A stretch of DNA of 64,000 nt from Pedobacter yonginensis (GTDB taxonomy: Bacteria > Bacteroidota > Bacteroidia > Sphingobacteriales > Sphingobacteriaceae), in NCBI RefSeq assembly GCF_003173595.1, contig NZ_QGNZ01000001.1:1178001-1242000 (forward strand). Direction: 5' to 3'. The notes under the pieces were generated by a model that did not search any database, was not told the DNA's origin, and saw nothing but the letters and a program-made list of their open reading frames with translations. Made by a program: the position numbers and the translations under genes. Of the stretch, positions 25,961-35,866 are shown piece by piece (the stretch's first letter is position 1; each line of letters begins with the position of its first letter).

Positions 25961-28036
25961 CTAAAGTTGTTGATAATCTATTCGCACATGATAGATACTC
26001 ATCAGCATCGTCTTGAAAATCAATTTGATAGTTTCAATATCTTTTAATGTTAAATCGCAATCATCTAACTGATTTTGTTCCAATTTATAGTTAATTATCC
26101 GCTCAACAATGTCATTTATGTTCTGGGCATCCGGATTTTTCAGACTTCTTGAGGCGGCTTCAACCGAATCGGCCAACATTAAAACACCTGTTTCTTTACT
26201 AAATGGAATTGGGCCCGGATAACGGAAAATGTTTTCATCCACAAATTTTTCTGGCGAATTTTTCAAGAACGATTGATAAAAATAATCTACCCTTGTATTT
26301 CCGTGGTGCGTTCTAATAAAATCGATAATGGCCTCTGGGATTTGATTCTTCCTTAAAATCTCAATTCCTTTGTGCACGTGTTGAATGATAATCTGAGCAC
26401 TTTGCTCGTAAGGCAACTTATCATGTGGACTCACGGCCGTATTCTGGTTCTCAATAAAATATTGTGGATTATCTACCTTACCAATATCGTGGTAAAGTGC
26501 GCCTGCCCTAACCAAAACCGAGTTCCCCCCGATTTTGAAAATAGCCGCCTCGGCTAAGTTTGCCACTTGCAAAGAATGCTGAAAAGTTCCTGGGGCTTTA
26601 AAGGCAAGCTCTCTTAAAAGCTTATTGTTGGTATTGGTCAGCTCAATCAAGGCCACATCAGAAGTAATACCAAACACCCTTTCGAACAAGTAAATTAAAG
26701 GATAGGCCAATAAGGAAAGCAATACACTAAATACAAAAGGCACAAAATTAATCCATTCTATCTCTCTAAACGATCCCTCACGCAATAAGGCAATCCCGAC
26801 AAATGATACAAAATAGGCCAGCAAAATGAACATCGCTGAGACCAAAAATCGTTCTCTTTTTACAAAGTTTTTGATGCTAAAAATGGCAACCATACCGGCT
26901 GTTACCTGATAGAACACAAACTCAAAGCTGTTGGCTACAAAAAAACCCGCAATTAAAATTACCAGCATGTGCAGGTAGAGCGCCAATCGGGTATCAAATA
27001 GAATTCTGATGATGATCGGCACTACGCAAAATGGAATGTAATACAAACTGGAAAGGTTCATTTTAAGCGCCCAAGTCAGCGAGAGCAACATTCCCGTAGT
27101 TACAATTAAAATGAGCGAAAGCTGGCGGTTGTCTGCAAAAATATCTTTTCGAAATAAAAATAGGAACGAAATCAGGATGGTAATAATAAAAGCCACTAAG
27201 ATTACCTGACCCAAATACACCAAGCTTTGGCTTCCTATTGTTTTGGTTTGTGCATCGTAAGTTGCCTTGTAAGATTCTAGCTTCTGATAGATCTCATCAT
27301 CAACCATATCATTCTTAGCCACAATAAGTTCCCCTTTCTGCACCATCCCTTTGGTGGTTGATACATTATTAACGGTATTGTCTTGCACAGTTTGCGTTAA
27401 TCTTTCATCAAAAATGATGTTTGGTGTGATGTGATCTTCGGCCAAATTGGCAATCAAATCGCCCATAACTTGATTAGGTGCCTTGAAGCTCGCCTTAAAA
27501 AACTGAAGAGCCGTTTCAGCGGTAAAAATATCCTGTGTGTTTTTTTGTTTTGATATGTTGTTTTCAATGAACGAAAAATCGTAGTTCTTGCCACCAATCT
27601 GATGCTTTACATTCAAGCCAATAATTCCCTTGGCATATATATTCTGTAGTAACTTATAAGCCTCAGCTTTATATTGAATTTTTTCTTTTTCATCCAATTG
27701 GGTAGATCGCCATTTGATGTCGAACTCGTTTGAAAATTCTTCTAAAGCGTTATCTGTTATACTTTTATCGAACTGATAAATCGGTAATATGTCCTTTAAC
27801 GCGTTCTTTTTATCATTGCTAACCTGAGGATTGGTTTTAAGGATGGCGAAACTAAATGGAGAAATCAAATCCTTATTCATCCAAACTTTGCCCTTTTCAA
27901 ATTCATAGCGAAAGCGGGGTTGCTTAGGTAAGAACAAGGTGATGATGAATACCGCAAAAATCATCATCACGTATTTTAAATTGGACGAATATTTACGATA
28001 TAGGATTTTATGGGAATTTCTTTTGATTTTGGCCAA
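25961..28036 (-). CDS. 7TM-HD family c-di-AMP phosphodiesterase (PgpH-like)
   Basis: 691 residues. One N-terminal helix (MMIFAVFIITLFLPKQ) is followed by a large extracytoplasmic region of about 240 residues (7TMR-HDED type), seven helices between about 275 and 460, and a cytoplasmic HD domain. The HD domain has HSLQVANLAEAA, the metal-binding HDIGKVDNPQYF, HVHKGIEIL, THHGNTRVDYFYQ and ADSVEAASRS. This is the architecture of Listeria PgpH, which hydrolyses cyclic di-AMP. The likely start is TTG at 28036, because the frame is closed by TGA shortly upstream and the first ATG lies inside the first helix. Confidence 0.9.
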   Translation of the reverse strand: MAKIKRNSHKILYRKYSSNLKYVMMIFAVFIITLFLPKQPRFRYEFEKGKVWMNKDLISPFSFAILKTNPQVSNDKKNALKDILPIYQFDKSITDNALEEFSNEFDIKWRSTQLDEKEKIQYKAEAYKLLQNIYAKGIIGLNVKHQIGGKNYDFSFIENNISKQKNTQDIFTAETALQFFKASFKAPNQVMGDLIANLAEDHITPNIIFDERLTQTVQDNTVNNVSTTKGMVQKGELIVAKNDMVDDEIYQKLESYKATYDAQTKTIGSQSLVYLGQVILVAFIITILISFLFLFRKDIFADNRQLSLILIVTTGMLLSLTWALKMNLSSLYYIPFCVVPIIIRILFDTRLALYLHMLVILIAGFFVANSFEFVFYQVTAGMVAIFSIKNFVKRERFLVSAMFILLAYFVSFVGIALLREGSFREIEWINFVPFVFSVLLSLLAYPLIYLFERVFGITSDVALIELTNTNNKLLRELAFKAPGTFQHSLQVANLAEAAIFKIGGNSVLVRAGALYHDIGKVDNPQYFIENQNTAVSPHDKLPYEQSAQIIIQHVHKGIEILRKNQIPEAIIDFIRTHHGNTRVDYFYQSFLKNSPEKFVDENIFRYPGPIPFSKETGVLMLADSVEAASRSLKNPDAQNINDIVERIINYKLEQNQLDDCDLTLKDIETIKLIFKTMLMSIYHVRIDYQQL

Positions 28037-28058
28037 AACAATACAATTAAGATGCTGT

Positions 28059-28066
28059 CAAAAATA
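28059..28066 (-). promoter_or_regulatory. Candidate -7 box for the HD phosphodiesterase gene
   Basis: TATTTTTG on the minus strand fits TANNTTTG and lies 22 bp upstream of the proposed TTG start, which supports that start. There is no clear -33 element, so confidence is low. Confidence 0.33.
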
Positions 28067-28301
28067 ACATTTTTATCTAATATACATTTTACTGTTTTTG
28101 TTTGCAATTGCCATGAGTTAAAAGGATTTTCTACTCAATTGGGTTTTAAATCAAGCAAAAGAGGCAGATGTGTTTGTATTAGGCCAAAATTATGATGAGT
28201 GCTGGGCTACAACACGCTAAAATGAACGATTGAGCGCTTATGCAATATCAAAAAATGCCTACCTTAGTGGCCTAACCAAAAATTCATAAAAAATAGTTTA
28301 C

Positions 28302-29477
28302 ATGAAAGAAGTTGTAATTGTATCGGCTGTAAGAACCCCTATTGGAAGTTTCGGAGGGTCATTGGCTCAATTCTCGGCAAGCCAATTGGGTGGTTTTGCA
28401 ATTAAAGCCGCAGTAGATCAGGCAGGCTTAAGTCCAAACCAAATTGAAGAAGTGTACATGGGAAACGTGCTTTCTGCAAATTTAGGTCAAGCGCCAGCCA
28501 CACAGGCAGCGAAATATGCCGGTTTACCCGATTTACCTTCAACCAGTATCAATAAGGTATGTGCATCGGGTACTAAAGCCATCATGTTGGCGGCACAAAG
28601 TATTGCCAATGGCGATCACGACATTATTGTAGCAGGCGGAATGGAAAGCATGAGCAATGTACCATATTACTTGGATAAGGCTAGAAATGGCTACAGATTG
28701 GGTCACGGACAGGTTACCGACGGTTTGGTGAAAGATGGGCTTTGGGATGTTTATAACGACTACCACATGGGTTCGGCAGCAGAACTTTGTGCAAGCGAAT
28801 GCAACATCACACGTGAGGAACAAGATAATTTCGCCATCGAATCGTACAAAAGAGCACAATCTGCTCAAACCGCAGGGAAATTTAAGAATGAAATTGTAGC
28901 CATAGAGGTTAAAGACCGCAAGGGCGAAATTAGTATCATTGATACAGATGATGAACCTTCGGCGGTTAAATTTGATAAAATACCGGGCTTAAAACCTGTA
29001 TTTAAGAAAGATGGAACGGTTACTGCCGCAAACGCATCAACCTTGAATGATGGTGCTGCTGCCTTAGTTTTAATGAGCGCAGAAAAAGCAAAAGAACTCG
29101 GTATAAGCCCTTTAGCTAAGGTTTTAGGTTTTGCTGATGCCCAACAAGCGCCAGAATGGTTTACCACATCACCTTCGAAAGCGATTCCACTAGCTTTAGC
29201 TAAAGCCAATATTGACATTAAAAATGTAGATTTTTTTGAAATCAACGAGGCTTTTTCTGTTGTGTCAATCGCCAATAATCAACTCCTCAATTTGAACGAT
29301 AAACAGGTAAATGTAAATGGTGGGGCAGTTTCTCTTGGTCACCCACTTGGCGCATCGGGCGCTAGAATTGTGGTCACCTTACTCTCCGTTTTGGCGCAAA
29401 ATAACGGTAAAATCGGCGTGGCGGGAATTTGTAATGGTGGTGGTGGTGCAAGTGCTCTGGTGATCGAAAAATTGTAA
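28302..29477 (+). CDS. Acetyl-CoA C-acetyltransferase (thiolase)
   Basis: 391 residues, full length for the biosynthetic/AtoB thiolase family. It condenses two acetyl-CoA to acetoacetyl-CoA or runs in reverse. The nucleophile is C87 in NKVCASGTKA. The other catalytic elements are NEAFSVV near residue 316, H347 in GHPLGASGARI and C377 in GICNGGGGAS. QAPATQAAKYAGLP and GGMESMSNVPY are also typical. It could work with the scoA/scoB CoA transferase encoded 24 kb away in ketone-body or branched amino acid catabolism. It stands alone on the plus strand. Confidence 0.93.
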   Translation: MKEVVIVSAVRTPIGSFGGSLAQFSASQLGGFAIKAAVDQAGLSPNQIEEVYMGNVLSANLGQAPATQAAKYAGLPDLPSTSINKVCASGTKAIMLAAQSIANGDHDIIVAGGMESMSNVPYYLDKARNGYRLGHGQVTDGLVKDGLWDVYNDYHMGSAAELCASECNITREEQDNFAIESYKRAQSAQTAGKFKNEIVAIEVKDRKGEISIIDTDDEPSAVKFDKIPGLKPVFKKDGTVTAANASTLNDGAAALVLMSAEKAKELGISPLAKVLGFADAQQAPEWFTTSPSKAIPLALAKANIDIKNVDFFEINEAFSVVSIANNQLLNLNDKQVNVNGGAVSLGHPLGASGARIVVTLLSVLAQNNGKIGVAGICNGGGGASALVIEKL

Positions 29478-29492
29478 GGTAATTATATCAAG

Positions 29493-29514
29493 TTGCTGGC
29501 ATATCTGCCAGCAA
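29493..29514. repeat. Perfect 9-bp inverted repeat after the thiolase gene
   Basis: TTGCTGGCA-TATC-TGCCAGCAA lies 16 bp past the thiolase stop and 22 bp before the next start. It would make a stable hairpin but has no T-run after it, so it may be a weak terminator, an mRNA 3' stabiliser or an operator. Confidence 0.55.
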
Positions 29515-29535
29515 ACTTATCTTTATACATTATAC

Positions 29536-30435
29536 ATGAAAAGTGCTAAATTCTACATCTTAATTTTTATTGTTTTTACAAGCAATGCTTTAAAAGCACA
29601 GCAAACAAATGGCAAGCTCGATGTTTTTCAAGATAGCTTAATCAAAACGAATGCTTCTATAAAAATGGAAGATAGTGATGAACAGCGACTTGCAAAAAAC
29701 GGCAAATTTGTAAAAACATTGGTAGAAGCACTGAAAGTCCCCAACTCCTTCAGCTACTCTTTTGATTCTTTAAAAAATGTATCCATTGTAAAATCTTCCG
29801 ACCAGGCATTTCGAATTTTGAGTTGGTACCTTCAATTGGAAAATGGAACCTATCGCTACTATGGGGCCATACAAATGAATACTGGAAATGGACCGCTAAA
29901 ACTTTTCCCTTTAATTGATCAAACCGAAAACATCCAAGACCCAAATGCCATTGGCGATAATTTAAAGTGGTTTGGTGCCCGATATTATGAAATTATCCCC
30001 ATCACCTCTGGTGGCAGATTACCTTATTATGTGCTTTTAGGCTGGAAAGGAAATACGCAAAGCACCACTAAAAAGGTAATCGAGATTTTATCTTTCGATA
30101 AAGAAAAGGCCATATTTGGTGCGCCTGTGTTTGATGGCAAAGATTTGAAGGGGAAAAACCGAGTGATTTTTGAATATACAAAATCCAATGCCATGGTTTT
30201 GAAAACCGAAGCCAGTGCAGGCGCAATCGTTTTTGATCACCTCGCTCCTTTTGATCCAGAAATGGTAGGCCGATATGAATATTATGGATCAGACGGGAAT
30301 ACCGATGGTTTAAAAGTAATTGGCGGAAGGCTAAAACTTCAAGAAAATTTGGAACTTAAAAACAATCCAAATGCGAGTGATGAGCTCTATGCAGATCCCA
30401 AGAAAAATGTAAAACCCGTTAGAAAGTTTGAATAG
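29536..30435 (+). CDS. Conserved hypothetical exported protein
   Basis: 299 residues with a clear signal peptide (FYILIFIVFTSNALKAQQ). The mature part is soluble, with YRYYGAIQMNTGNG, YYEIIPITSGGRLPYYVLLGWKGN and IFEYTKSNAMVLKTE segments and a basic C-terminus, and no cysteine motif. I recognise it only as a type of periplasmic protein common in Sphingobacteriales, with no known function. It is downstream of the thiolase gene but separated by an inverted repeat, so a shared transcript is uncertain. Confidence 0.7.
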   Translation: MKSAKFYILIFIVFTSNALKAQQTNGKLDVFQDSLIKTNASIKMEDSDEQRLAKNGKFVKTLVEALKVPNSFSYSFDSLKNVSIVKSSDQAFRILSWYLQLENGTYRYYGAIQMNTGNGPLKLFPLIDQTENIQDPNAIGDNLKWFGARYYEIIPITSGGRLPYYVLLGWKGNTQSTTKKVIEILSFDKEKAIFGAPVFDGKDLKGKNRVIFEYTKSNAMVLKTEASAGAIVFDHLAPFDPEMVGRYEYYGSDGNTDGLKVIGGRLKLQENLELKNNPNASDELYADPKKNVKPVRKFE

Positions 30436-30578
30436 GCCATCATTCTAACATTTTCATTACGTTCATCAAAGGTTAAAAATTTGTGAGTTTGCCAATCGCT
30501 GACTATATTGCGCCCTGCTAAACTAACTTAAACAACACACAAATTCTGAATTCATAAACTAAAACCAACAAAAGTTTT

Positions 30579-32348
30579 ATGCAAACAACTATTGAAACCA
30601 AGGACGATTTCTTTAAAGAAAAGGTATTGGGTCACCCGGCAGGTCTGTTCGTACTTTTCTTTACCGAAATGTGGGAGAGATTTTCGTATTATGGGATGCG
30701 TGCCTTATTGGTATTGTTTTTAACCTCATCAATTTTTGGTGAAAACAAAGGTTGGGGATGGCCACGAGAGCATGCTTTGGCCATTTATGGATCTTACACT
30801 TCTTTGGCTTATTTAACGCCAATTTTGGGTGGCTACATTGCCGATAGGTTAATTGGATACCGTTGGGCAGTTATTCTTGGCGCATTTTTAATGACTTTGG
30901 GCCACCTTTCGATGGCTTTTGAGGTTAATCCCATTTTCATGTACTTAGGTTTATGCCTTTTAGTGGTGGGAAATGGTTTTTTCAAACCTAACATGACATC
31001 AATTTTATCGCACATGTACAAAAAACATCCAGAGAAAAAAGATGGTGCTTATACCATATTTTACATGGGTGTAAATTCGGGCGCATTCTTAGGTATGCTA
31101 CTTTGCGGTTACATTGGCGAAAGCCCGAATTGGGGTTGGAGTTATGGTTTCGGCCTCGCTGGTATCTTTATGTTTGTGGGCATGCTCCAATTCTACTTTA
31201 CCAAAAATATTTTCGGATCTATTGGTTTGAAACCTGTTAACAATGTTGAAGTTGTTGATGAGGATGAAGACCCAGCAGAGGCTAAAAAGAACCCGTTCTC
31301 TTTATTCGATATTGTTTTAATCGTTCTAATTTCTGTAATTGGATTGGTTTGGATCATCAACGACCCCTACTCAAAAATTTCGGGGCATACCGTTTTTAAT
31401 TTTACCGTTGGGAAATTAACGGGCGATAACTTCGCGATCATTGTTGCACTGAGTTTATTTATTTTTATCCTAATCAAAAGAATTGCGCAATACACCTCAA
31501 AACTTAGAGATAAGATGATTGTGGTTATTGTACTCGCCTTTATCACCATATTCTTTTGGGCTGCTTTTGAGCAAGCAGGTGGATCGATGACCATTTTTGC
31601 GAAAGATTACACCGCAAGGTTACTGGAAGGAAATGCCAAAATTATTTTCAATATTGCCAATACCTTAATTACGGTGGTACCTTTAGTCATCATTACCTAC
31701 GTACTTTTCAGTTTATTTAGAAAAACCTTCGGCAAATTTGCATTAGGCAATATTATTCTGGCCTTCGGCTTCGCCCTGATCTGGATTATCGTTATCTACA
31801 TGCTTAAAAATCAATATAGCGATGTTAAAGCTGAAGTTCCTGCAACTTGGTTTGGTGTATTAAATTCATTATTTATCATTTCTTTTGCACCGCTTGTATC
31901 AAAGATTTGGGAAAGCAAATACAACCCAACTGCCACTGTTAAAAATGGTTTAGGCATGATTTTACTAGGTATAGGCTTCGCCGCTTTGGCTTATGGTTCT
32001 AGTTCGATACCGTCGGGTGCAAAAATAGCATCTGTAAGCATGATTTGGCTTATTTTAGCTTATTTCTTCCATACCATGGGTGAGCTTTTTATCTCTCCTG
32101 TTGGTCTTTCTTATGTTTCTAAATTGGTACCAGGCCGAATGATCGGAATTATGTTTGGCATTTGGTATTTAGCGATTGCTATTGGAAATAAAATTGCAGG
32201 TACCATGGGTGGCATGATTGATAAAATCACCGCACAGTATTCCATGTCAACCTTCTTTTTAATTTTTACTTTAATTCCTGTAGGTCTTGGAATTTTTATT
32301 ATGCTCCTTACGCCTATCATCAAAAAATTAATGCACGGCGTAAAATAG
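30579..32348 (+). CDS. POT-family proton-dependent oligopeptide transporter
   Basis: 589 residues. The N-terminal PTR2 signature FTEMWERFSYYGMRALLVLFL (about residues 29-49, including the ExxER-type WER) leads into LGGYIADRLIGYRWAVILGA. GNGFFKPNMTSILSHMY and FTIFYMGVNSGAFLG-like YTIFYMGVNSGAFLG are further family blocks. There are about 12-14 helices. It imports di- and tripeptides with protons. A second POT gene starts 1 bp after its stop, so they are cotranscribed and coupled. Confidence 0.93.
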   Translation: MQTTIETKDDFFKEKVLGHPAGLFVLFFTEMWERFSYYGMRALLVLFLTSSIFGENKGWGWPREHALAIYGSYTSLAYLTPILGGYIADRLIGYRWAVILGAFLMTLGHLSMAFEVNPIFMYLGLCLLVVGNGFFKPNMTSILSHMYKKHPEKKDGAYTIFYMGVNSGAFLGMLLCGYIGESPNWGWSYGFGLAGIFMFVGMLQFYFTKNIFGSIGLKPVNNVEVVDEDEDPAEAKKNPFSLFDIVLIVLISVIGLVWIINDPYSKISGHTVFNFTVGKLTGDNFAIIVALSLFIFILIKRIAQYTSKLRDKMIVVIVLAFITIFFWAAFEQAGGSMTIFAKDYTARLLEGNAKIIFNIANTLITVVPLVIITYVLFSLFRKTFGKFALGNIILAFGFALIWIIVIYMLKNQYSDVKAEVPATWFGVLNSLFIISFAPLVSKIWESKYNPTATVKNGLGMILLGIGFAALAYGSSSIPSGAKIASVSMIWLILAYFFHTMGELFISPVGLSYVSKLVPGRMIGIMFGIWYLAIAIGNKIAGTMGGMIDKITAQYSMSTFFLIFTLIPVGLGIFIMLLTPIIKKLMHGVK

Positions 32349-32349
32349 T

Positions 32350-33843
32350 ATGGCAATTGCGACTGACAAAACGATTTCTTTAGAAGAGATTCAGAATTTT
32401 GAAGGAAAATACCCTAAGCAACTTTGGTATTTATCACTGGTTGAAATGTGGGAACGTTTCTGTTTCTACGGGATGCGTGGTGTATTGGCCTTTTTCATGG
32501 TCGATCAACTGCACCTTAGCGATCAAAAATCGAATTTACAATATGGTGCTATCCAAGCCTTTGTTTATGCCTTTACTTTTATAGGTGGAATCTTTGCCGA
32601 TAAAATTTTAGGTTTTAGGAAATCTTTGTTTTGGGGTGGCTCACTAATGATTATTGGAAACCTAATCTTGGCCTTTTCACCCCAAGATTTATTTTATGTA
32701 GGCATAACCCTATCTATCATTGGAACAGGCTTTTTTAAACCCAATATTTCTTCGATGGTTGGAGAACTCTACCACGAAAAAGATAACCGCAGAGATGCGG
32801 GTTACGGCCTTTTTTACGCTGGAATTAACGTTGGAGGTTTATTGGGCGGTGCGCTGTGCATTTACTTAGGCAAATACTATAACTGGCATTACTGTTTCCT
32901 TTCTGCGGCTTTAGTGATGGCATTTGGTTTAGGTACATTCATTTTTACCAAAAAACATTTGGGCCCTATTGGGATTTCGCCATTGTTGCACCTCGCAAAA
33001 ACCAAGCAAAAAATTTATGAAATAGCAGTTTATGTTGGTTCATTATTGTGTATTCCTCTGATTTTCATCATGGTGCGCAATACTTCCTTTACCGATTATT
33101 TCATGTACACGCTTGGTGTTATTGCAATGATTTACTTCATTTATGAAACAGTTAAAATAAAAGATAAAAAGGCTCAGTATAAATTATTGGCTGCATTTGT
33201 ATTTATATTTTGCTACTTCATTTTCATGGCAATATCAGAGCAAAGCGGTGGCTCTCTATCCTTGTTTGCTAAAGATAATTTAGACCACAAAATCTTATTC
33301 TTTAATATCGACCCGAATGTTGTAAACAACAGCGTCAATTCGTTTTTTGTAATTGTATTTAGTCCTATTGTTGGGATTTTATGGTTGGGACTGTACAAAC
33401 GTAAGCTTGAGCCGAATACGGTGGTTAAGTTTGGTTTGGGCTTTATTCTTTTAGCCGCAAGTTTTTACGCCTTTTATGCAACTCGTTTCTTTGCCAATGT
33501 GGACGGAATTAGCTCGCTAAACGTGTTCACCTTTGCTTATTTATTGCTTACACTTGGAGAGTTGTGCATCGGCCCAATTGGCATGTCGATTATTACCAAA
33601 CTATCACCAAAAAGGATGTTTGGTATGATGATGGGGCTTTGGTTCCTGTTTAGCGCTTTCGGGCAACTTGCTGCCGGAAAATTGGGTGCGGAAATGTCGA
33701 GCATAGATGATGCGACTTTGCCGACTAAGCTAATTGCCTATACAGAAGGTTATAAGGCTTTGGCGCTCTATTCTCTAATTGCAGGCGTAGCTTTAATCCT
33801 ATTTTCGCAGTTGATTAAAAAATTAATGCAAGAAGTTAGATAG
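32350..33843 (+). CDS. POT-family proton-dependent oligopeptide transporter (second copy)
   Basis: 497 residues, paralogous to the preceding gene: VEMWERFCFYGMRGVLAFFMV at about residue 31, GGIFADKILGFRKSLFWGGS, GTGFFKPNISSMVGELY and GYGLFYAGINVGGLLGGALC. It is about 90 residues shorter than its neighbour, mostly in the inter-helix loops and ends. The TAG-T-ATG junction with the upstream gene points to translational coupling. The pair probably have different peptide preferences. Confidence 0.93.
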   Translation: MAIATDKTISLEEIQNFEGKYPKQLWYLSLVEMWERFCFYGMRGVLAFFMVDQLHLSDQKSNLQYGAIQAFVYAFTFIGGIFADKILGFRKSLFWGGSLMIIGNLILAFSPQDLFYVGITLSIIGTGFFKPNISSMVGELYHEKDNRRDAGYGLFYAGINVGGLLGGALCIYLGKYYNWHYCFLSAALVMAFGLGTFIFTKKHLGPIGISPLLHLAKTKQKIYEIAVYVGSLLCIPLIFIMVRNTSFTDYFMYTLGVIAMIYFIYETVKIKDKKAQYKLLAAFVFIFCYFIFMAISEQSGGSLSLFAKDNLDHKILFFNIDPNVVNNSVNSFFVIVFSPIVGILWLGLYKRKLEPNTVVKFGLGFILLAASFYAFYATRFFANVDGISSLNVFTFAYLLLTLGELCIGPIGMSIITKLSPKRMFGMMMGLWFLFSAFGQLAAGKLGAEMSSIDDATLPTKLIAYTEGYKALALYSLIAGVALILFSQLIKKLMQEVR

Positions 33844-33947
33844 CAACTAAGGCCTTTCTAAATGATGAAAAATCGTGATGTTTTCATTTTTAATATTTAC
33901 TTTCGCCAGCATAAACCGACAAAGGATTTTAATTTACATACTTTATT

Positions 33948-34682
33948 GTGTCAGATAGTTTAGTCATTATTCCAACTTATAACGAAAAGGAAAATATCGA
34001 AAAGATAATCCGAAAGGTATTTTCTTTGACCCAACCTTTTCATGTTTTAATTATAGATGATGGATCGCCGGATGGCACTGCTGATATTGTAAAGTCGTTA
34101 CAGGCTGAGTATTCTGGCCATTTATTTATTGAAGAACGTGCTGGCAAACAGGGTTTAGGAACGGCCTATATTTATGGGTTTAACTGGGCGAAGGCAAGGG
34201 AATACCAGTACATTTTCGAAATGGATGCGGATTTCTCTCATAATCCTGATGATTTGTCTCGCCTACGTGAGGCTTGCGTAAATGGTGCTGACCTAGCCAT
34301 AGGGTCGAGATATGTTAAGGGCGTAAACGTGGTGAACTGGCCTATGGGCAGGGTTTTGATGTCGTACTTTGCCTCCATGTACGTGCGCCTGATTACCAGA
34401 ATTAACATTCAAGATGCTACCGCAGGCTTTAAATGCTATCGGAGGATTGTGCTTCAAACCATTCCCTTAGATAAAATAAAATTTGTGGGCTATGCCTTTC
34501 AAATCGAAATGAAATTTACCGCCATTAAATTTGGATTTAATGTTGTAGAAGTACCCATCATTTTTACCGATCGAACGGAAGGAACGTCAAAAATGAGTAC
34601 TCGTATATTTAGAGAAGCATTTTTGGGGGTAATCCAAATGAAGGTAAGCAGTTGGTTTAGAAATTATAAGCGAACGGTTTAA
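33948..34682 (+). CDS. Polyprenol monophosphomannose synthase-like GT2
   Basis: 244 residues starting at GTG 33948 (VSDSLVIIPTYNEKENIEKI). The GT2 core has IIDDGSPDGTADIV and the metal-binding MDADFSHNP (D93, D95). The hallmark of the DPM1 branch is GSRYVKGVNVVNWPMGR, followed by DATAGFKCYRR and GYAFQIEMKF. There is no C-terminal membrane domain, as in bacterial soluble Ppm/DPM synthases. It would make polyprenyl-phosphate-linked hexose, a donor of the kind used by the GT39-like enzyme at 4895-6541, although the two loci are far apart. Confidence 0.88.
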   Translation: MSDSLVIIPTYNEKENIEKIIRKVFSLTQPFHVLIIDDGSPDGTADIVKSLQAEYSGHLFIEERAGKQGLGTAYIYGFNWAKAREYQYIFEMDADFSHNPDDLSRLREACVNGADLAIGSRYVKGVNVVNWPMGRVLMSYFASMYVRLITRINIQDATAGFKCYRRIVLQTIPLDKIKFVGYAFQIEMKFTAIKFGFNVVEVPIIFTDRTEGTSKMSTRIFREAFLGVIQMKVSSWFRNYKRTV

Positions 34683-34737
34683 TTCACTTTCTAAACTAAA
34701 AATATCTTCGTTTTTCGAATGCTAATTTTGAGCAACA

Positions 34738-35247
34738 TTAATTTTTGGATTTACTTTCCCTGATCATTGCTCCAAAATCTTGCTGTTTTTGCATTGCCGT
34801 AACAGTCATGGCTAATCTTTTGGTTCTGGTGGTATCGGTTTTTGCCTGATTGATCCAGTTGATGTAATAATTCTGATGTGACTTTGGTTGCTTTAAAAAG
34901 TTGTCCATGAGGTATGCCTCATCCAATAAGCACAGTTCCAAATCTTCAGGCATTTCTACTTTAAAATCTTTATCTTCTTCTAAAAACAGTTCTACTTGAG
35001 CGCCTGCTTCTTTCTTTAATTTTTTTCTCAGCGCTGTTTTAAGCGCAAGAATAAAATCGCCCTCACCCATCGGCATGGTTGCCATTCCTGAAATTTCAAG
35101 CTGATCAATTTTCCCTTTTACCCTAAAGCTCACTCTGCAATTTGCTTTAATTTGAGTTGCCAAATTTTCAGGGATAAAAACATAGCTCCACCCGGTCTTC
35201 TCTCCCATGTTGTCAAAACGCTCAATTTCAGCTTTAAAATGAATCAT
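34738..35247 (-). CDS. DUF1905 / YdeI (OmpD-associated) family protein
   Basis: 169 residues from ATG 35247 (MIHFKAEIERFDNM); the open frame runs further upstream but only from a TTG. The N-terminal DUF1905 barrel has GWSYVFIPENLA and CRVSFRVKGKIDQLEISGMATMPMGEGDFILAL. The C-terminal helical YdeI part has DEAYLMDNFLKQPKSHQNYYINWINQAKTDTTRTKRLAMTV in adjacent pieces. Related proteins are reported in resistance to cationic peptides and bacteriocins, but the mechanism is unknown. It is convergent with the DPM-like gene. Confidence 0.82.
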   Translation of the reverse strand: MIHFKAEIERFDNMGEKTGWSYVFIPENLATQIKANCRVSFRVKGKIDQLEISGMATMPMGEGDFILALKTALRKKLKKEAGAQVELFLEEDKDFKVEMPEDLELCLLDEAYLMDNFLKQPKSHQNYYINWINQAKTDTTRTKRLAMTVTAMQKQQDFGAMIRESKSKN

Positions 35248-35521
35248 ATTTAAAGATAGAAAATTGGGATTAAAAATTGTATTTAACAATAAAATGAAGC
35301 CTAGCTCTATTTGCAATTTAGGTTTCTTATAGGTTTCAAAACTTAATTTTGTTTAATAAAGCTATCGCCACCTAATGATACAATACGATTGCGAGCGGGA
35401 GAAATTTTAGATTTTTGATTTGAACAATCTCCTCAGCCATCATTATCAAGAGCACAGCAATTGAAATCAAATGAAACTTTTAGCGCTCAAGGCTGTTCTA
35501 TTTTTATAAAATCTACGAATT

Positions 35522-35716
35522 ATGAAAACTGAAAAAGATAGCCAATTGGATAAAGACGAGAAAAAAAACACGAAAACATCCGGCACATCTAAGGAGAAGG
35601 CTTCGTTTGATCAAAATGGAGAGGGTGCCTCAGAGAAGTTTGGAAAAGCAGGAAGCACACCAAACGAGGGTGGTGACGAAAATGGCGTAGGAACGGCTAA
35701 GAAAGATAAAAAATAA
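35522..35716 (+). CDS. Small highly charged, Gly-rich hypothetical protein
   Basis: 64 residues with ATG at 35522. It is composed almost only of Lys, Asp, Glu, Gly, Ser, Thr and Asn, with no hydrophobic stretch (for example KDEKKNTKTSGTSKEKASF and NEGGDENGVGTAKKDKK), so it should be intrinsically disordered. Similar hydrophilic small proteins in the group are sometimes stress-related, but no family can be named. It stands alone in a region with long spacers. Confidence 0.5.
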   Translation: MKTEKDSQLDKDEKKNTKTSGTSKEKASFDQNGEGASEKFGKAGSTPNEGGDENGVGTAKKDKK

Positions 35717-35866
35717 GTACGCTGCAAAAGTTGTTACCACGGAGGTAATGAAGGCACGGAGAAATTAGGTACTAGACAACAAGCAATGCAGGGGCACTGA
35801 AAGATATTTTATATGCCAAAACTAAAGAGACTCCTGTTTCTTTTTGCTTCGAGGGCTTTTATTGGA

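Noticed and set aside
28539..29275. Two antisense open frames of about 110-136 residues within the thiolase gene
   Set aside because: They are shadows of the thiolase coding frame with no family features.
35522..35716. Toxin/antitoxin or phage gene for the 64-residue charged protein
   Set aside because: There is no partner gene, no folded-domain pattern and no phage genes around it; kept only as a hypothetical protein.
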